Source of the DNA: Geojedonia litorea
GTDB lineage: Bacteria > Bacteroidota > Bacteroidia > Flavobacteriales > Flavobacteriaceae
NCBI RefSeq assembly: GCF_042654525.1
Contig: NZ_JBHSGP010000014.1
Location: forward strand, 1 to 64,000
Length of the DNA stretch: 64,000 nucleotides
Reading direction: 5' to 3'
Shown: positions 61,354 to 64,000 of the stretch, piece after piece
Numbering within the stretch: the first letter of the stretch is position 1
How the letters are laid out: each line of letters begins with the position of its first letter
Made by a program: the position numbers and the translations under genes
Notes under the pieces: generated by a model
Seen by the model: the letters and a program-made list of their open reading frames with translations, nothing else
Told to the model about the DNA's origin: nothing
Databases searched by the model: none

Positions 61354-61383
61354 TACGATGAATTACGTATATTTTAATAAAAA

Positions 61384-61422
61384 AAGCACCAGTTTCCCTC
61401 ATTTTTGGTCTAACTGATGCTT
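61384..61422 (-). terminator. Probable terminator of gldB-gldC
   Basis: Stem AAGCACCAGTT / AACTGATGCTT with one mismatch and a 17-nt loop, preceded by an A-run (U-tract on the minus strand). It is 85 bp beyond the gldC stop. Confidence 0.6.
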
Positions 61423-61506
61423 CATCTCAATGTTTAATTAATAGCCTTACAAAAGTATGCTCTTAATCTAAGTGATTTATTATCTCATGATTAAGTAACT
61501 GTTAAG

Positions 61507-61830
61507 CTATTTCTTTAAATCTAATTTTTCAGCAAAATAATCACAAAAATCCTTCATGGTTGCAGTCATTTTTTCGTCTTGAGTAGCACGGTTAAATGTA
61601 TCACTCATGGCCACCAAGGTTTGATGAAAAAACTGTTTCATTTCGTCAATGGGCATATCTTTAGTCCAAAGATCAATTCGTAAGGTTTCTTGTGATTTAC
61701 TGTCCCAAACGGAGAGCATCATTGCCTTTGCTTCCTCGTTAGAGATACCGCCATCTTCAGCAGTCCAACTTAATTTTTCAGGGATTCTATTGTCATCCAA
61801 TTCTACTGATAATTCTATTTTTGAAGTCAT
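61507..61830 (-). CDS. gldC: Gliding-motility protein GldC
   Basis: 107 residues matching GldC: KIELSVELDDNRIPEKLSWT, EAKAMMLSVWDSKSQETLRI and LWTKDMPIDEMKQFFHQTL. A soluble cytoplasmic protein that improves gliding in Flavobacterium johnsoniae but is not a core part of the type IX secretion motor. Located 3 bp after gldB, the conserved order. Confidence 0.95.
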   Translation of the reverse strand: MTSKIELSVELDDNRIPEKLSWTAEDGGISNEEAKAMMLSVWDSKSQETLRIDLWTKDMPIDEMKQFFHQTLVAMSDTFNRATQDEKMTATMKDFCDYFAEKLDLKK

Positions 61831-61833
61831 AAA

Positions 61834-62796
61834 CTAATCCTTTCTTGGTTTAAATTTAGCTTTGTTAAATATTTCGTCTGCATCTTTTTGAAGCATATCC
61901 ATCAACGAAACATCATTATTATTCATGTAAGCCCTTACAATTTGCCAGCCAATATACTGTCCCAATCGTCCTGGTGATTCAGAATCAAGTTCTAGATAAA
62001 ATTTTGTAAAAGGTGCTGGCGCAACGAATCTACTTGGCAAGCTACTATCTGTATTATACAAGAGTTCTTTTTCAATAAAATAACGCCATATATAACTTTC
62101 ATTAGAAATGGCCCAATCCAACTGTTCTTGAGAATATCCTATTTTTTCAGCATCCGAAATAAAAGGAACCATTTTATCTTTAAAATAAAGCAACTTTCCA
62201 AAGTAAATCAACTCGTCCAATAAAGTTTTTCTCTGTGATTGAAAACTATATTTTTCTCCATAGTTTGCGGCTAAATCTGATACAATTTGAGACTCCTTCA
62301 TGTTTTGTGATAAGTACTTGGGTATATCACCATAAAATTCATGCTCAGTCCCCAAATAATTATCTAAGGCTATTAAAACAATGGTATCTGTGGCAATAGT
62401 TTTGTTTCTATAATCCACGAAATTGGTAAGTGTTATTACCCTGGGAATACTAAATGTTTTATCGTAGTATTTTAGATGCTGAAATAATTGTTTTAGTTCA
62501 TTATTAATCGTTCTCAAGTCTCCAAAGGCCTTATCAACTTCAGTCAACAGCTGCTGCTGCAAGGTGTCATTTAGATTACTTATCCAAACCGAATCACTTA
62601 TTCGCTTTGGGAATAAAAACGGAAAAGTACTTTTAAGTTTTGGTAAATCCTCTGGCTGTGCTTCTGCAAAGGCTCTATCAAATCTTTCAATAGTAAAATT
62701 GACATCAATTTTAGCAATTTCTTTTTCAATGGCCTCGTCCTTTTTACAGCCTAAAATCGTAACAATAGTAAAAAACAGAATAAGCTTCCTATACAT
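61834..62796 (-). CDS. gldB: Gliding-motility lipoprotein GldB
   Basis: 320-residue lipoprotein (lipobox TILGC, Cys17) with IERFDRAFAEAQPEDLPKLK, NNELKQLFQHLKYY, IALDNYLGTEHEFYGDIPKY and GQYIGWQIVRAYM. Matches GldB, required for gliding in Flavobacterium; the fold is related to DUF2268 peptidases but no zinc motif is seen here. Precedes gldC and is divergent from nadE, sharing an 81-bp promoter region. Confidence 0.95.
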   Translation of the reverse strand: MYRKLILFFTIVTILGCKKDEAIEKEIAKIDVNFTIERFDRAFAEAQPEDLPKLKSTFPFLFPKRISDSVWISNLNDTLQQQLLTEVDKAFGDLRTINNELKQLFQHLKYYDKTFSIPRVITLTNFVDYRNKTIATDTIVLIALDNYLGTEHEFYGDIPKYLSQNMKESQIVSDLAANYGEKYSFQSQRKTLLDELIYFGKLLYFKDKMVPFISDAEKIGYSQEQLDWAISNESYIWRYFIEKELLYNTDSSLPSRFVAPAPFTKFYLELDSESPGRLGQYIGWQIVRAYMNNNDVSLMDMLQKDADEIFNKAKFKPRKD

Positions 62797-62850
62797 AAAA
62801 CTTAATAGTTATAATTTTTATTACTTCCTTGTTTGGGTTATTTTTGTTTG

Positions 62851-62884
62851 CAAATGTAACTATTTAAAACTTTAAAAATGCAAA
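62851..62884 (-). promoter_or_regulatory. Probable gldB-gldC promoter
   Basis: The minus strand has TTTG (plus 62881-62884), 22 bp, then TACATTTG (plus 62851-62858), a full -7 match. A TATTTTTG on the plus strand at 62839-62846 is the likely -7 box of nadE, though its -33 is not clear; the two promoters would overlap. Confidence 0.45.
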
Positions 62885-63666
62885 CAGAACAGGTTGTTGA
62901 ATACATTGTTAATTGGTTAAAAGATTATGCGACAAACGCAAAAGTTAATGGATTTGTTGTAGGAATCTCTGGCGGAATTGATTCAGCCGTTACATCTACC
63001 CTTTGTGCCAAAACCGGTTTGGACGTGCTTTGTATCGAAATGCCTATTCATCAAGCCGCGAGTCATGTGAGTCGAGCACAAGAACATATTACTCAATTAA
63101 AACAACGGTTTGATAATGTAAAAGATATTAGAGTAGACCTCACCCCAGTTTTTGAAGAATTCAAAACGGAAATTTCGTTAGAAGGCAAACAAACTACTGT
63201 CGACATGGCTTTGGCCAATACCCGCGCTCGATTACGAATGACCACCTTATATTACCATGCTGGTTTACTGGGATTGTTAGTTGCAGGAACAGGAAATAAA
63301 GTTGAAGATTTTGGCGTAGGATTTTATACAAAGTATGGTGATGGCGGCGTAGACTTAAGTCCAATCGCCGATTTATTAAAATCTGAAGTTTATGCACTAG
63401 GTAACTTCTTAAAAGTTCCAGAATCTATAATGAAGGCTGCTCCAAGTGATGGCCTTTTTGGTGATGCTCGTAGTGATGAAGATCAAATAGGTGCCTCCTA
63501 TCCAGAATTAGAATGGGCCATGCAAATGAAGAGTGAAGGTAAAACTATTGATCATTTTGAAGGTAGACAACGTGAAGTTTTTCAAATTTTCAGCAGGTTC
63601 AACAATGCTAACATGCACAAAATGAAACCTATACCCGTTTGTGAAATTCCACAGCATTTAAAATAA
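62878..63666 (+). CDS. nadE: NAD+ synthase, ammonia-dependent
   Basis: 262 residues: ATP pyrophosphatase P-loop VGISGGIDSAVTSTLCAKTG, then ALANTRARLRMTTLYYHAG, AGTGNKVEDFGVGFYTKYGD and the loop with APSDGLFGDARSDEDQIG. Converts nicotinic acid adenine dinucleotide to NAD. There is no N-terminal glutaminase domain, so it uses free ammonia. Divergent from gldB. Confidence 0.96.
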   Translation: MQTEQVVEYIVNWLKDYATNAKVNGFVVGISGGIDSAVTSTLCAKTGLDVLCIEMPIHQAASHVSRAQEHITQLKQRFDNVKDIRVDLTPVFEEFKTEISLEGKQTTVDMALANTRARLRMTTLYYHAGLLGLLVAGTGNKVEDFGVGFYTKYGDGGVDLSPIADLLKSEVYALGNFLKVPESIMKAAPSDGLFGDARSDEDQIGASYPELEWAMQMKSEGKTIDHFEGRQREVFQIFSRFNNANMHKMKPIPVCEIPQHLK

Positions 63667-63787
63667 TTCAACTTAATAACACAAGATTCTTTATAAAGAT
63701 GTCGATTTTTTTAGTAACTTTAACTGTCAGATCTTACCTCCAATTGAATTTATTACTTAAGTTTTAACCTTTAACCGACCTGTAGCC

Positions 63788-64000
63788 ATGATTAAAGTAC
63801 TCGTTGTAGATAATCATCCAATTGTAAGAACTGGCCTTAAATTATATTTTGAAGGCGTTCCTGACATTACTGTAGTGGGCACTCTTAAAAGTGGTATTGA
63901 AATTTTTGAATTTGTTAGACGCTATCCTGTTGATGTTATCATTTCAGAAATAGATTTACCTGAATTGAATGGCATTACGGCACTACGAGCCATAAAAAAG
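63788..64000 (+). CDS. Atypical NarL-type response regulator, cut by window end
   Basis: Only the first 71 residues are present (receiver domain). MIKVLVVDNHPIVRTGLKLY matches NarL-type regulators, but the acidic pair is D-N where D-D is usual, and the phospho-acceptor position in VIISEIDLPELNG is Glu where Asp is usual. If real, the domain would not be phosphorylated in the normal way. The DNA-binding part would lie beyond the right edge. Stands 121 bp after nadE. Confidence 0.8.
   Translation, partial: MIKVLVVDNHPIVRTGLKLYFEGVPDITVVGTLKSGIEIFEFVRRYPVDVIISEIDLPELNGITALRAIKK

Noticed and set aside
1..64000. tRNA, rRNA, CRISPR arrays, riboswitches, prophage or classical IS
   Set aside because: Gaps over 100 bp were read for clover-leaf ends, regular spaced repeats and transposase motifs; none was recognisable. 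Small unknown RNAs cannot be excluded by eye.

Overview
The window looks like chromosomal DNA of a gliding-type marine or soil member of the Flavobacteriaceae (phylum Bacteroidota). Evidence: low G+C throughout, two SusC/SusD outer-membrane pairs, the gliding-motility genes gldB and gldC, fused-E1 branched-chain oxoacid dehydrogenase, many short lipoproteins ending in S-C or G-C signal sites, and promoters of the Bacteroidota type (TTTG near -33, TAnnTTTG near -7, about 19-21 bp apart). No rRNA, tRNA, CRISPR array, prophage or classical insertion sequence is visible, but two tandem stable-RNA-like promoters point off the left edge.

Layout. 0.3-13.9 kb: a putative porin, then two SusC/SusD transport operons on the minus strand, the first with two extra surface lipoproteins. 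13.9-26.2 kb: mostly plus-strand housekeeping genes (rnhB, a large lipoprotein, lipB, a small Pmp3/YqaE membrane protein, a membrane-tethered LuxR regulator, DUF1573, lysS, a hybrid histidine kinase, a secreted zinc metalloprotease). 26.3-37.0 kb: tandem alpha/beta hydrolases, a peptidase of the DPP III family, hemL with a peptidoglycan hydrolase and a PLP enzyme, small conserved proteins (DUF5522, DUF4136), a SulP transporter and an OsmC protein.

37.1-55.0 kb: a long minus-strand catabolic block. From its promoter at 54.3 kb it reads paaE-A-B-C-D, paaG, a threonine-dehydratase-like gene, paaH, paaI, paaJ, paaZ, an enoyl-CoA hydratase, paaY, a GIY-YIG nuclease gene, then E2, ilvE and fused E1 of branched-chain amino-acid catabolism. 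A TetR repressor gene lies upstream, and a perfect 20-bp palindrome sits inside the promoter between the -33 and -7 boxes. Together these genes would turn phenylacetyl-CoA into acetyl-CoA plus succinyl-CoA and turn branched-chain amino acids into acyl-CoAs. The phenylacetate-CoA ligase gene (paaK) is not in the window.

55.0-64.0 kb: a rhodanese, a Tat-signal aminotransferase, a NarL-type regulator with a TPR histidine kinase, a beta-propeller protein, gldC-gldB, nadE, and the start of an atypical response regulator cut by the window edge.

The most interesting signal is in the catabolic block. The small GIY-YIG gene is bounded on both sides by inverted copies of a palindrome (TTCCTGC-4nt-GCAGGAATCTC). 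The 379-bp unit sits exactly between paaY and E2, supplying the last 12 codons of paaY and the first 11 codons of E2. Solo copies of this palindrome, and of other short repeats, are scattered in the same block; one is a clean 30-bp in-frame insertion in the E1 gene. I propose that this is a GIY-YIG nuclease-associated mobile palindrome family, analogous in idea to REP/RAYT elements.
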